Positions 42,123 through 51,800 of a stretch of 59,449 bases of DNA are shown here, piece by piece (position 1 is the stretch's first letter; each line of letters opens with the position of its first letter). The notes below the pieces were generated by a model. It was not told the DNA's origin. It made no database searches and saw nothing but the letters and a program-made list of their open reading frames with translations. This DNA is from Clostridia bacterium (lineage in GTDB: Bacteria > Bacillota > Clostridia > Oscillospirales > Acutalibacteraceae): the NCBI GenBank assembly GCA_017435665.1, contig JAFSEP010000024.1, forward strand, positions 1-59,449, given 5' to 3'. The position numbers were made by a program, and so were the translations under genes.

Positions 42123-44216
42123 TTATTTTGCTGATTTTCTTGTTGCCTTTGCAGTGTAACCGCACTTTTCATCAAGGCAGCTGAGCATACCGCCCTTACC
42201 CTTGAAAAGGCTCTTTCCGCAGTTGGGACACTTTTCATCCGTAGGCTTATCCCATGTTGCAAAATCACACTCAGGCCACTTTTCGCAACCGAAGAAGGCA
42301 TATCCCTTTTTGCTCTTTCTTGATATTACCTTGCCTCCGCACTTGGGACAGGTTGCCTCTGTCTGCTGAACAAAGGGCTTTGTGTTTTTACATTCGGGAT
42401 ATCCGGGACAGGCAAGGAATTTGCCGAAGCGTCCTGATTTGACCACCATCATTCTTCCGCACTTTTCGCAGGGAATATCGGTGATATCCTCTTTAAGCTG
42501 TATCTTCACACCGTCCATTTCGTCCTTTGCCTTCTTGAGACTGACCTCAAAATCGTCATAGAACTCGTGGAGCATACTGATGTAATTTTCCTCTCCTTCA
42601 CCTACACGGTCAAGGTTTGTTTCCATCTGGGCTGTGAACTTTACGTTTACAATCTTTGAGAATTTATCCTTGAGAAGACCTACGATTGCTTCACCAAGCT
42701 CTGTGGGAACAAGCTGCTTCTTCTGTCTTGTGACATATTCACGCTTGATTATGGTGGAAACGATTGTTGCGTATGTGCTCGGTCTGCCTACACCGTTTTC
42801 TTCAAGTGTCTTGATGAGGGTATCCTCTGTGAAGCGTGCAGGTGGCTGAGTGAAGTGCTGATTGCCTGTAATCTTCTTATTCTTTACCTTGTCACCGTTC
42901 TTTATCTCTGAAGGAAGTGCCTTGGCTTCATCATCTGTATTGTTATCGTAAAGGACGGTGTAACCGTCAAACTTCACGCTGTAACCATTTGCAGTAAAGG
43001 TACAGTATCCGTCAACGCCCTGCTTTGTTGCAGTGATTTCCAGCTTTGCCGTATTCTGAACACAGTCAGCCATAAGTGAAGCCACAAATCTGTTCCAGAT
43101 AAGGGTATAAAGCTTATGCTGCTCTGCAGTAAGACTGCCCTTTACCATATCGGGAGTAAGACCTACGGTAGAGGGACGGATGGCTTCGTGACCGTCCTGA
43201 GCCTTGTTCTTTGTCTTAAAATATCTGGGCTTTTCGGGGTTATAGCTGTCACCGTAGTTTTCGGCAACATATTCCCTTACAGCCTGTCTTGCTTCTTCGG
43301 AAATACGAAGCGAGTCCGTTCTCATATACGTGATAAGACCCACAGAGCCCATGCCCTTGATATTTACACCTTCATAAAGAGACTGAGCAATTCTCATTGT
43401 TTTGTCGGGATGATAGCCCAGCTTTCTTGAAGCATCCTGCTGAAGGGTTGAGGTAATAAAGGGAGGTGCAGGGCTTTTCTTTCTTGTACCTTTTTTAAGA
43501 GAGGTTATCTCGAAGTCTGCGCCGTCAATTCTTTCAAGGTATGCGTTTGCCTCCGTCTCATTCTTCAGCTCCTTCTTGCCGTTTTCGTCGCCATAGAAGG
43601 AAGCATCAAAGGTCTTGGTCTTGTGCATAAACTTTGCATCTATTGTCCAGTATTCTTCCGGATTGAAGGCTCTGATTTCATTTTCTCTGTCAACAATAAT
43701 TCTCACAGCCACGCTCTGCACTCTGCCTGCGGAAAGACCTCTTCTGATTTTCTGAGAAACAAAGGGGCTGAGTCTGTATCCCACAAGTCTGTCAAGAATA
43801 CGTCTGCCCTGCTGAGCATTAACAACGTTCATATCAACCTGCCTGGGATTTGCCATACCGTTCTTTACGCCGGTCCTTGTGATTTCGTTAAAGGTCACAC
43901 GGTTAGGCTGATTAAGGTCAAGGTCAAGAATTGAAGCCAGATGCCAGGAAATTGCTTCTCCTTCACGGTCAGGGTCAGTTGCAAGATAAACATAATCGCT
44001 TTCCTTGACCTTCTGTTTAAGCTCCTTGACAAGTTTTTCCTTGCCCTTAACAATCGCATACTTGGGAGCAAAATCATTTTTTACATCAACGCAAAGTCTT
44101 GCTGCCGGCAGGTCACGGACGTGACCCATTGAAGCTGCGATTTCATAATCTGCACCAAGATAATTTTTAAGTGTCTTCGCCTTTGACGGAGACTCAACAA
44201 TAACTAATTTTGACAT
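42123..44216 (-). CDS. topA: DNA topoisomerase I
   Basis: 697 residues. It relaxes negative supercoils. The TOPRIM domain shows VIVESPSKAKT and ATDPDREGEA (D81, D83), and the active-site tyrosine is Y297 in GLITYMRTDS. Three zinc ribbons follow at the C-terminus (CEKCGRMM, CPKCGGKV, CPNCGKSL, each with a second Cys pair), then a basic tail. It lies 12 nt after dprA, the usual dprA-topA-trmFO order. Confidence 0.97.
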   Translation of the reverse strand: MSKLVIVESPSKAKTLKNYLGADYEIAASMGHVRDLPAARLCVDVKNDFAPKYAIVKGKEKLVKELKQKVKESDYVYLATDPDREGEAISWHLASILDLDLNQPNRVTFNEITRTGVKNGMANPRQVDMNVVNAQQGRRILDRLVGYRLSPFVSQKIRRGLSAGRVQSVAVRIIVDRENEIRAFNPEEYWTIDAKFMHKTKTFDASFYGDENGKKELKNETEANAYLERIDGADFEITSLKKGTRKKSPAPPFITSTLQQDASRKLGYHPDKTMRIAQSLYEGVNIKGMGSVGLITYMRTDSLRISEEARQAVREYVAENYGDSYNPEKPRYFKTKNKAQDGHEAIRPSTVGLTPDMVKGSLTAEQHKLYTLIWNRFVASLMADCVQNTAKLEITATKQGVDGYCTFTANGYSVKFDGYTVLYDNNTDDEAKALPSEIKNGDKVKNKKITGNQHFTQPPARFTEDTLIKTLEENGVGRPSTYATIVSTIIKREYVTRQKKQLVPTELGEAIVGLLKDKFSKIVNVKFTAQMETNLDRVGEGEENYISMLHEFYDDFEVSLKKAKDEMDGVKIQLKEDITDIPCEKCGRMMVVKSGRFGKFLACPGYPECKNTKPFVQQTEATCPKCGGKVISRKSKKGYAFFGCEKWPECDFATWDKPTDEKCPNCGKSLFKGKGGMLSCLDEKCGYTAKATRKSAK

Positions 44217-44228
44217 TTGTTATATCAC

Positions 44229-45452
44229 CTATCTAATTCTATATTCATTTCCTGCCCCGCACTCGACTATTCCTTCGAACTCAAGTTCTGTCAGGGCAAC
44301 AAGTACATCTCTTATCTGAATACGGGTTTTCTTTGCAATATCATCAAGATACGCTTCACCCTCCGAAATTGCTTTATAAACCGTTTTTGCTTCCTGACTG
44401 AGTAAGTCAGTATTAATTCCGGATTTTTCTTTTTCTCCTTCTGTTTTTTCAGATTTTTCTGCCTTGATTATGTTTTTATTTTTTCTCTTTTTCGGTTTCT
44501 CATTCTTTCCCTCGGGATAGTCATCGATTCCCTCGAAAACTGCCTTACCCGTACCGCTGAAATAAAATGAGTCCCTGTTTCTGATTTCAAATCCGTAGAG
44601 AGTCAGGATGTCATCTGCAGAAAACACTACTCTTGCACCGTTCTGAGCGAGCTTATTTGCACCCACAAAGCCCTTGCCTCTGGCATCGCCCGTTACAACA
44701 AAAAGGTCTTTGTTATATTTAAGAACTCTGTTTGCCGTGCTGAGAGAGCCGCTTTTTTCTCCGGCTTCAACCACAAGGACGCCCTTACAGAATGCTGCCG
44801 TAATACGGTTTCTCTGAACAAACTGAAAGCTCTTTGCAGAGGTATAAGGGGGATATTCGGTTATTACTGCACCGTTATGCTCAGCCCTGTTTCTCATCGG
44901 TTCATTAACGGAAAGATAGTCATAGCCGAGACCGCAGCCCATTATCACGACGGTTTTGCCGCCTGCATCCATAGCTGAATTATGAGCAACGCTGTCAATC
45001 CCCTGGGCTCCGCCGCTGACAATCAGCGCATTTCTTTTTGCAAGCTCAATAGATATTGTTTCTGCAACATCTATTGCATACTGACTGGGCTTTCTTGTCC
45101 CGATCACTCCTATGGGCATTTCGTGTGTGAGACACTTCACGTCACCGCTGACATAAAGCACCAAAGGAAAATCAAATATCTGTCTTAGCTGAGGAGGATA
45201 TTCTCCATCCTCATAATTGACAATTTTCCAACCCTTTTCCTCACAGTCAGATATAACTTTATCGGCTATGCTCAGGTCTGTGATTTCCATTTTTCTGAGC
45301 TGTATATCGGAAAACAGCTGAGATGCTCTGAGCAAATCCTTATCTGCATTATATATCTCTTTTGCGCTGTGCCATACGCTCAGTACATCATATGTTCTTG
45401 AAGCATAACCCATAACGTTCTGAAGCCATATCCAATATCTGTCGTTCTGCAC
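44229..45452 (-). CDS. dprA: DNA processing protein DprA
   Basis: 407 residues. DprA loads RecA on incoming single-stranded DNA during transformation. The Rossmann-like domain shows IGTRKPSQYAI, SGGAQGIDSVAH, the GCGLGYDY segment and VQRNRITAAF. A lysine-rich linker (about 315-345) leads to a C-terminal winged-helix domain. Its presence does not prove competence, as no other com genes are in the window. It lies 12 nt after the TrmH-like gene. Confidence 0.92.
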   Translation of the reverse strand: MQNDRYWIWLQNVMGYASRTYDVLSVWHSAKEIYNADKDLLRASQLFSDIQLRKMEITDLSIADKVISDCEEKGWKIVNYEDGEYPPQLRQIFDFPLVLYVSGDVKCLTHEMPIGVIGTRKPSQYAIDVAETISIELAKRNALIVSGGAQGIDSVAHNSAMDAGGKTVVIMGCGLGYDYLSVNEPMRNRAEHNGAVITEYPPYTSAKSFQFVQRNRITAAFCKGVLVVEAGEKSGSLSTANRVLKYNKDLFVVTGDARGKGFVGANKLAQNGARVVFSADDILTLYGFEIRNRDSFYFSGTGKAVFEGIDDYPEGKNEKPKKRKNKNIIKAEKSEKTEGEKEKSGINTDLLSQEAKTVYKAISEGEAYLDDIAKKTRIQIRDVLVALTELEFEGIVECGAGNEYRIR

Positions 45453-45464
45453 ACAACCGCCCCT

Positions 45465-46241
45465 TTATCTCATCATTTCCCACATAACTATCGCCGCAGC
45501 CATTGAGGCATTAAGACTTTCCGCCCTGCCCTGCATAGGTATCGTCACGTTTCTGCATATTTTCAATACATCCTCGCTTACACCGTTACCCTCGTTGCCC
45601 ACAACGCTTATAACTCCGCCGCTGAGATCAAGCTCCGTTATCCTTTCCGCAGCTGCATCGGGTGTGGTGGCAAGCACCGTCATCCCCCTTGCCATACAGC
45701 CGGACAGATAACCTTTGGCATCATCGGTGAAGATAAGCGGCAATCTGAGGAGAGAGCCCATAGAGGCTCTGAGTGCCTTGGGATTATAGCAGTCACAGCA
45801 GCCCGACAGAATTGCTCCGTCAAGTCCCAGCGCTTCAGCTGTTCTTATGACTGCACCCAAGTTCGCAGGATCCTGTATGTTTTCAAGAGCAATATACTTT
45901 CCGTCTTCCGAAACATCACCCTTGTTTTCCCTCATACCGCACACGGCAAAAACGCCTTGCGATGACTGAGTTTCAGACAGCTTATCTGCAATATCGTCGC
46001 TGATAATATATGAGTTATCCGCACCCTGAATTATTCTTTCCAGTCTTTCACCGTATTTCTCTCTTGCTTTTTCCGTGAAGAAGCATTGACAGACTCTTAC
46101 TCCGCTTTCAAATGCATCGGAGCAAAGACGGAGACCTTCAAGAAAAAATTCGTTTTTTTCTTTACGGAATTTACCGTTTGAAGCCAGCTTCTGGGCTGTT
46201 TTTATCTTTTCATTTGAGCGACTTTCGATAGCTATTATCAT
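45465..46241 (-). CDS. TrmH/SpoU family RNA 2'-O-methyltransferase
   Basis: About 258 residues. An N-terminal substrate-binding domain (SRSNEKIKTAQKLASNGKFR, FFLEGLRLC) precedes a SPOUT domain with ALENIQDPANLGAVIRTAEA, ISVVGNEGNGV and IPMQGRAESLNASMAAAI. The target nucleotide is unknown; relatives modify 23S rRNA. The frame opens upstream at 46295, but GGAGAA seven nt before ATG 46241 fixes the start. It heads the long minus-strand block; no clear promoter was found in the 69 nt behind the rplT terminator. Confidence 0.87.
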   Translation of the reverse strand: MIIAIESRSNEKIKTAQKLASNGKFRKEKNEFFLEGLRLCSDAFESGVRVCQCFFTEKAREKYGERLERIIQGADNSYIISDDIADKLSETQSSQGVFAVCGMRENKGDVSEDGKYIALENIQDPANLGAVIRTAEALGLDGAILSGCCDCYNPKALRASMGSLLRLPLIFTDDAKGYLSGCMARGMTVLATTPDAAAERITELDLSGGVISVVGNEGNGVSEDVLKICRNVTIPMQGRAESLNASMAAAIVMWEMMR

Positions 46242-46310
46242 AGATTTTCTCCACATAAACAGTCTGTTTTGCCATCTTTCCCCTGTTTTTGACACAGATA
46301 AAAAATGACA

Positions 46311-46347
46311 AATACGCCCGAGAAAAAATCTCGGACGTATGTTTTTT
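46311..46347 (-). terminator. Terminator after infC-rpmI-rplT
   Basis: ATACGTCCGAGA pairs with TCTCGGGCGTAT; T-rich sequence follows on both strands, with GTCATTTTTT on the minus strand. Confidence 0.7.
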
Positions 46348-46350
46348 TAA

Positions 46351-46704
46351 TTAGAGAGCTGCCTTTGCCTGTTCGCAGAGAGCTGTGAATGCAGCGGGGT
46401 CTGCAATAGCAATTTCTGAGAGCATCTTTCTGTTGAGGTTGATGTCTGCCTTCTTGAGACCGTTAATGAATGTTGAGTAGTTCATACCGTTAGCCTTGCA
46501 AGCAGCTGAGATTCTTGTGATCCAAAGACGGCGGAAGTCTCTCTTCTTCTGCTTTCTGCCGATGTATGCATACTGACCTGACTTCATTACAGCCTGCTTA
46601 GCTGTCTTGAAAAGGCTGTGCTTTGAGCCGTAGTAGCCCTTAGCGAGCTTTAATACTTTATTTCTTCTCTTGCGAGTCATCATTGCGCCCTTAATACGTG
46701 CCAT
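46351..46704 (-). CDS. rplT: 50S ribosomal protein L20
   Basis: 117 residues. It binds 23S rRNA early in large-subunit assembly and is the known feedback repressor of this operon. The family pattern is [35 protein letters not shown] and [20 protein letters not shown]. It is the last gene of infC-rpmI-rplT and is followed by the terminator at 46311. Confidence 0.97.
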   Translation of the reverse strand: MARIKGAMMTRKRRNKVLKLAKGYYGSKHSLFKTAKQAVMKSGQYAYIGRKQKKRDFRRLWITRISAACKANGMNYSTFINGLKKADINLNRKMLSEIAIADPAAFTALCEQAKAAL

Positions 46705-46758
46705 GATAAAGTTCCTCCGTTATTCTTATTTTATTATACTTTTGTTTTAGGTTATTTC

Positions 46759-46956
46759 TTATTTGTAAGGAATCAAACGCTTGATCTGCTTAACATTTGT
46801 TGTATCTGCAACAGATGTCTTACGTAAGCCTCTCTTACGCTTTGTTGACTTCTTTGTAAGGATGTGTGACTTATTTGCATGAGCACGGATGGGCTTTCCG
46901 TTCTTTGAAAGCTTGAAGCGCTTCTTTGCACCACTGTGAGTTTTAATTTTAGGCAT
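46759..46956 (-). CDS. rpmI: 50S ribosomal protein L35
   Basis: 65 residues. [20 protein letters not shown] and the [16 protein letters not shown] core are diagnostic for L35, a small basic protein of the large subunit. It lies between infC and rplT; AAGGAGG precedes ATG. Confidence 0.97.
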   Translation of the reverse strand: MPKIKTHSGAKKRFKLSKNGKPIRAHANKSHILTKKSTKRKRGLRKTSVADTTNVKQIKRLIPYK

Positions 46957-46976
46957 TGTAGTATCCTCCTTGTTTT

Positions 46977-47501
46977 TTACTTTGTTGATTTCGGTGCCAG
47001 GAACATCATCATTGAGCGACCTTCGAGTTTAGCCGGCTTTTCCACATTGCTGAATTCCTGACAGGCTTCTGAGAAGTTACTCATAATTACAAGACCGTTT
47101 TCAGGGTGAGCCATTTCTCTGCCTCTGAAGCGGATTGTAACCTTAACCTTATTGCCCTGTGTAAGGAACTTTCTGGCGTGGTTTACCTTTGTGTCAAAAT
47201 CGTGCTTGTCAATGTTAAGTGACAGTCTGACTTCCTTGATTTCAATAACACGCTGATTTTTTCTGTTTTCTTTTTCTTTTTTAGCCTGCTCGAAACGGTA
47301 CTTGCTGTAATCCATAATCTTACATACGGGCGGAGTAGCGTGGGGAGCAATCTTAACAAGATCAAGACCTCTCTTATCAGCTTCTGCCAGAGCCTCCTCT
47401 GCGCTCATAATACCGAGCTGTTCACCGTCACCGGCAATTACACGAAGCTCCTTGTCATTGATTTCCTCGTTGATCTGCATTTCTTTGATAGCGATGTTCA
47501 T
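46977..47501 (-). CDS. infC: Translation initiation factor IF-3
   Basis: About 175 residues. IF-3 binds the 30S subunit and checks initiator tRNA and start codon. The N-domain has [13 protein letters not shown] and [20 protein letters not shown]; the C-domain has [16 protein letters not shown] and the [17 protein letters not shown] segment. The start is unusual: a strong GGAGG lies only three nt before ATG 47501, but nine nt before ATC 47495. Since infC often starts at a rare AUU or AUC codon that IF-3 itself disfavours, ATC 47495 is a real alternative. The operon has an L20-type leader. Confidence 0.94.
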   Translation of the reverse strand: MNIAIKEMQINEEINDKELRVIAGDGEQLGIMSAEEALAEADKRGLDLVKIAPHATPPVCKIMDYSKYRFEQAKKEKENRKNQRVIEIKEVRLSLNIDKHDFDTKVNHARKFLTQGNKVKVTIRFRGREMAHPENGLVIMSNFSEACQEFSNVEKPAKLEGRSMMMFLAPKSTK

Positions 47502-47519
47502 GCACCTCCAAATTTGCAT

Positions 47520-47646
47520 TAAAAATCAAAGCGTGAACACACAGGTGTTCACGCATCAATACACAGTTATCCTTAAAACTAAGTATTGACCCCCGTCGAG
47601 CGAACCCCGAAGGTGAGAACACACATACTGCTCTACTTTGTTGTAG
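47520..47646 (-). promoter_or_regulatory. L20 leader with terminator (infC-rpmI-rplT attenuator)
   Basis: The ~125-nt leader contains ATACTGCT/AGCAGTAT and CAATAC/GTATTG stems followed by a rho-independent terminator, GCGTGAACAC/GTGTTCACGC (47554-47531) with TTTGATTTTT, right before the infC ribosome binding site. In Firmicutes, L20 binds such a leader and stabilises termination, giving feedback control of the operon. The arrangement is seen; the L20 assignment comes from family knowledge. Confidence 0.8.
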
Positions 47647-47650
47647 CAGT

Positions 47651-47679
47651 ATATTACCACCTATCGGAACGGATGTCAA
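47651..47679 (-). promoter_or_regulatory. Promoter of infC-rpmI-rplT
   Basis: On the minus strand TTGACA (47679-47674), 17-nt spacer, TAATAT (47656-47651). Confidence 0.88.
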
Positions 47680-47724
47680 GAGTTTTTCGGAAATTATTTT
47701 GATTTCTTCTGTTTTTTGGCTTTG

Positions 47725-47766
47725 TCTGCGGAGCTTCGCTCCGCCCCGCCCACGACTGCGGGCGGT
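47725..47766 (-). repeat. Two-hairpin 3' UTR element, copy B (after VanY-like gene)
   Basis: In the direction of transcription it reads CCGCCCGCAGTCGTGGGCGG then GCGGAGC-GAA-GCTCCGC, starting directly at the stop codon. Compared with copy A, an A-T pair of the second stem has become G-C on both sides. Confidence 0.7.
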
Positions 47767-48831
47767 CTATCGCTCTATCCCCAGATACTCTTCAAGACAA
47801 AGACCGCTGTCCTTTATCTTCTTTGCGTTTTCCTTGCCTACATATCTCCAATGCCAAGGCTCACCGACGATACCCGTCTTACCCTTCCATTCTTCCTTAT
47901 ATCTGAGAATAAATCCGTATTTATGAGCGTTTTCGTCAAGCCACTTATATTCTTTTGTCTGATCAAAATCATAATCAAGAGAGCAGATATCCATAGCAAG
48001 ACCTAAGTTATGCTCGCTTGTGCCCGGCGGAAGAATTACCGCAGACGTCTTAGCCACAGCCTCATTATAGCTGTAACCCTTGCTCTGCCATAAGGCTATA
48101 CGGTTTTTATGGTTGGTCTCCTGTCTCTCGTAGCTTCTGTAACCTGATATGGGTGTGAGGGTTATACCGTCCTTCTTTGCCGCCTTATACATTTCGGTAA
48201 AGCTGTCGGCAACTCTGTGATCCATATAGATATTATAACCGGTATCCGGCAGCACCTTTTTCAGCTCAGGCACGTAGCTCTTGTCGTATTCACGGTATGC
48301 GTTGACAACAACCAGCTTCCAGTCTCCCTGAGTGGGGTCAACCTTGACTCTGTTCACCGTTGTTGCCTCCTCTGTCGTAGGCTTCTCTGTCACAAGATAT
48401 TTACTGCTTATATAGCAGATTTCGCCCTTGTATTCAACCTTGCTCCAGCCGTTTTCACCAATTGCCGTTCTTTTTATGCTTTTACCCATTTTAAGAAGCC
48501 CTGCCTTCTCACTTTCCGCTGAGGGCCCCTTTCTTATGTTGACATCGCTTTTTGCATAGACCGTTTCTTCTTTTTCGGTGTACCTGTCGGTGATATTATC
48601 GGTTGAAGTTTCCTCCGTGGAAGGTTCCTCCGTTGTACTCTCGTCCGCTGTCTTGTCAGTCGTTGCAGCAGCATCAACGGTGCTCTGCTGAACAGTGGTC
48701 TGTGTAGCATTTACCGTATTGCCCTGATTGCGCTTTATAAGTCCGAAAAGCACGGCGAGACATACCACAAGTATCACGCAAAGCACAACTATTATCCAAT
48801 TGTAATTCTTTTCCTTAATTTTCTCTGCCAT
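47767..48831 (-). CDS. D-alanyl-D-alanine carboxypeptidase, VanY type, with SH3 domain
   Basis: 354 residues, membrane-anchored by one N-terminal helix (12-33). A Thr/Glu-rich linker, a bacterial SH3 domain (about 91-147, NIRKGPS...YISSKYL) and the M15 peptidase domain (about 195-345) follow outside the cell. The zinc and catalytic residues are visible: H274 and D281 in SEHNLGLAMDI, E324 and H327 in GEPWHW, and SGYRSYERQ upstream. It trims the terminal D-Ala of peptidoglycan stem peptides. No vanRS or resistance genes are near, so housekeeping wall remodelling is likelier than glycopeptide resistance. Confidence 0.88.
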   Translation of the reverse strand: MAEKIKEKNYNWIIVVLCVILVVCLAVLFGLIKRNQGNTVNATQTTVQQSTVDAAATTDKTADESTTEEPSTEETSTDNITDRYTEKEETVYAKSDVNIRKGPSAESEKAGLLKMGKSIKRTAIGENGWSKVEYKGEICYISSKYLVTEKPTTEEATTVNRVKVDPTQGDWKLVVVNAYREYDKSYVPELKKVLPDTGYNIYMDHRVADSFTEMYKAAKKDGITLTPISGYRSYERQETNHKNRIALWQSKGYSYNEAVAKTSAVILPPGTSEHNLGLAMDICSLDYDFDQTKEYKWLDENAHKYGFILRYKEEWKGKTGIVGEPWHWRYVGKENAKKIKDSGLCLEEYLGIER

Positions 48832-48845
48832 TTATATCATCCTTT

Positions 48846-48876
48846 TAAAATGGGACTGCATTCACAGTCCCATTTT
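48846..48876 (-). terminator. Terminator after the SGNH/Ig-like protein gene
   Basis: AAAATGGGACTG pairs with CAGTCCCATTTT, eight nt behind the stop codon and before the VanY-like gene. Confidence 0.7.
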
Positions 48877-48883
48877 GCTTTAT

Positions 48884-51800
48884 TTATTCAACAGTCACAA
48901 CGCAGGAGGTTTTCCAACCGCCATCTGCCGTTTTAACGGAAATAAGAGCCTTACCGGGCTTGACAGCCGTAACCTTACCGTTCTTGCTTACGGTTGCAAC
49001 AGACTTGTTGCTTGATGACCAGGTGACCATCTGGTTTGCAGCATTCTGAGGAAGCACGGTTGCATAAAGTGTCTGTGTCTTTCCTGCTTTGAGCGTAAGT
49101 GCACTCTTGTTGAGCTTTACGCCCATTACCTTCTGGTCGTCATCCGTGGGAACTCCGTAAACTGTCACTTTGCAGGTTTTCTTGAATTTACCGTCCTTTG
49201 TGGTGCAGGTGATTGTAGCAGTACCTCTGCCCATACCTGTAACCTTACCCTTGGAGCTTACCTTTGCAACAGCCGTATTGCTTGACTTCCATGTCACGTT
49301 TTTATTTGTGGCATTTGTCGGCTTGATTGTTGCCGTAAGTCTGTCTGAATCACCGACCATAAGTCTGAGAGTCGATTCGCTGAGTTTCAGGGACTTAACC
49401 TTCACAGTCTTAACGGTAACCTTGCACTTATCCTTAACCTTGCCGTCCTTTGTGGTGCAGGTTATGGTTGCCGTGCCCTTGCCAACAGCTGTTATCTTAC
49501 CGCTTGAGCTTACCTTTGCAACGGATGTGTCGCTTGACTTCCATGTCACGCTCTTAACGCTTGCATTTGAGGGACTTACTGTTGCCTTGAGCGTATACTT
49601 TTCACCCACGTTAAGCTTCTTTGAGGATACGTTAAGATCAACGTCCTTCACCTTAATATACTTGGAGACCGTTACCTTGCAGGTATCCTTGTAGCTTCCG
49701 TCCTTTGTTGTGACGGTGATTGTAACAGTGCCGGCCTTTTTACCTGTAACAACGCCCTTGGAGCTTACCGTTGCAATACTTTTATTGCTTGATTTCCACG
49801 TGACTTCCTTATTACTTGCAGAGGAAGGCTTGATTGAAGCGGTCAGCTTTGTTGTCTTGCCGATATATGCCTTTGCACTTGAAGGAAGGCTTACACCCGT
49901 TACCTTTGTCTTAACCTTGATTTTGCAGGTTGCTACAAGGTTTCCGTCATCAGTTGTGGCCATTATCTTTGCAGTACCGTTTTTCTTTGCTGTAACCTTA
50001 CCTGAGGAAGAAACAGTTGCAACGGAAGTGTTGCTTGATTTCCAGGTCACCTTCTTGTTGCTTGCATTTACGGGAGTAATTTCAGCAACAAGCTGATACG
50101 TGTTTCCTTTATATACCGTCTTGCTTGATTTATTCAGCTCTATATCCTTAACGCTTATCTTCTTTGTGACGGTAACTATGCAGGTTGCGACTGCGCCGCC
50201 GTCCTTTGTTTTGCAGGTTATGGTTGCAGAGCCCTTACCCACAGCCGTTATCTTACCACTCGAGCTTACGGTTGCAACATTGGTATTGTTTGAAGACCAG
50301 ACAAGCTCCTTATTGCTTGCCGATGAGGGTTTAACTGTTGCCTTGAGTGTTTTTTTCTGAGTGGTATACATCTTGAGAGACGTATCGCTCAGCTCAATTT
50401 TATTTGTAAGAGTTGTAACCTTTACGGTACAGGTATCTTTTCTTCCGTTATAGGTTTCACAGGTTATTATTGCAGTACCGTTACCCTTTGCCGTAACCTT
50501 ACCGCTGCTGCTTACCGATGCTACTGCGGAATTGCTCGTTGACCATTCAACCTCTGCGCCCTGAGCTGCAGAGGGTGTCACTGTGTATCTGAGATTAAAG
50601 CTTCCGCCCTTTGTGAGAGTTATGGAGCTTTTGCTGAGTCTTATATTTGCGGGAGAATACTCAACGCCGATAAGATGAAGGGGGATTTCCTTTGCCCATT
50701 CCTGCTGAGTTGTTTCGTTAGGACGGATATAGTCATCTGTTTTCTCGTCCCTGAATTTCTGAGGGTCACGAAGACTTGCCGTTACATCGTTAAGGTCAAC
50801 ATAGCCGTCAAGCATATCTGTTGAAGCCAGCCATCTGTTTACATCTTCGGCAGTTTTCCAATCAGCCTCTCTCCAAACATACTGAGGCTCACCGCTTATT
50901 CCGAAATAGTTTCTTTCAGCGTTCTTCCATGGAGTTATTGAGCAAGCAATAACCTTAATATCGTTTTCGTGACAGCGTTTAATGAAGGTCTCAAAGCCCC
51001 TTATCATTTCTTCTGTATTATAGCCGCCAAGCACTATGTCATTGACACCGATCTTCACAATCGCATACCTGACATTTTCTACATTTACAACATCATCCCA
51101 CATACGGTTAAGAAGTGACTTGCCGTAAATGTCGCCGGATACAGCACCAGCATCTGCAATAAGGCAGTTACCGATAACACCCTTGCCTATAACACCTATT
51201 CCGTCTGCACCCTCGGCGTAAACAAGTCTGCCCAGGTATCCGTTAAGATTGTTCGCAACAGTTTCGTCACCTACAACAACCACCGAATAAGGATCGCTCT
51301 CATTTGAATAAACATCAACATCTGAAAGCAGAGGAACAGCTTTTGCAGTACCGATTCCAATCGGCTCTGAAGGCAAGGTGATGGGTCCCAGAGACGTGTT
51401 GATAACCTCCTCGTGGGTCTTGTTACCGATTGCCACATATGCCGAACCGCCTGAAAAGCCTGAAGTTGTTATATTGGGCATCTCACCAATCTCAGACTTA
51501 GAAAAATACAGGCTGAGTGCAATTTCCTCGTTGGCCTTTACGGTGAAATTCATCGCATCGGTATATACTTCCTGACCTGCAGGAATAATCATATCGTGAA
51601 TTCTTCCGTTATTATACGTTACCTGTTTTATGGTTCCGGTTGAAATACTGCTGCCCGTGCTTACCTTTGCAACAGTCATACGGTTAACCGTAAGTGAAGT
51701 ATCGCCAAACTTATTTGACAGTTTAAATCTTACTTTATTGCCGCTTACGGTGGGCTTTACCACTATTCTTACGGTGCAGTCACCTGAGGACGTAAGCAGA

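Noticed and set aside
47767-48831. Vancomycin resistance gene
   Set aside because: The domain is VanY type, but there is no vanHAX, vanRS or vanZ nearby; a peptidoglycan-trimming carboxypeptidase fused to an SH3 domain is the plain reading.
49170-50360. Three plus-strand frames with hydrophobic repeats
   Set aside because: They are antisense shadows of the Ig-like repeats and mirror their periodicity; no start signals are present.
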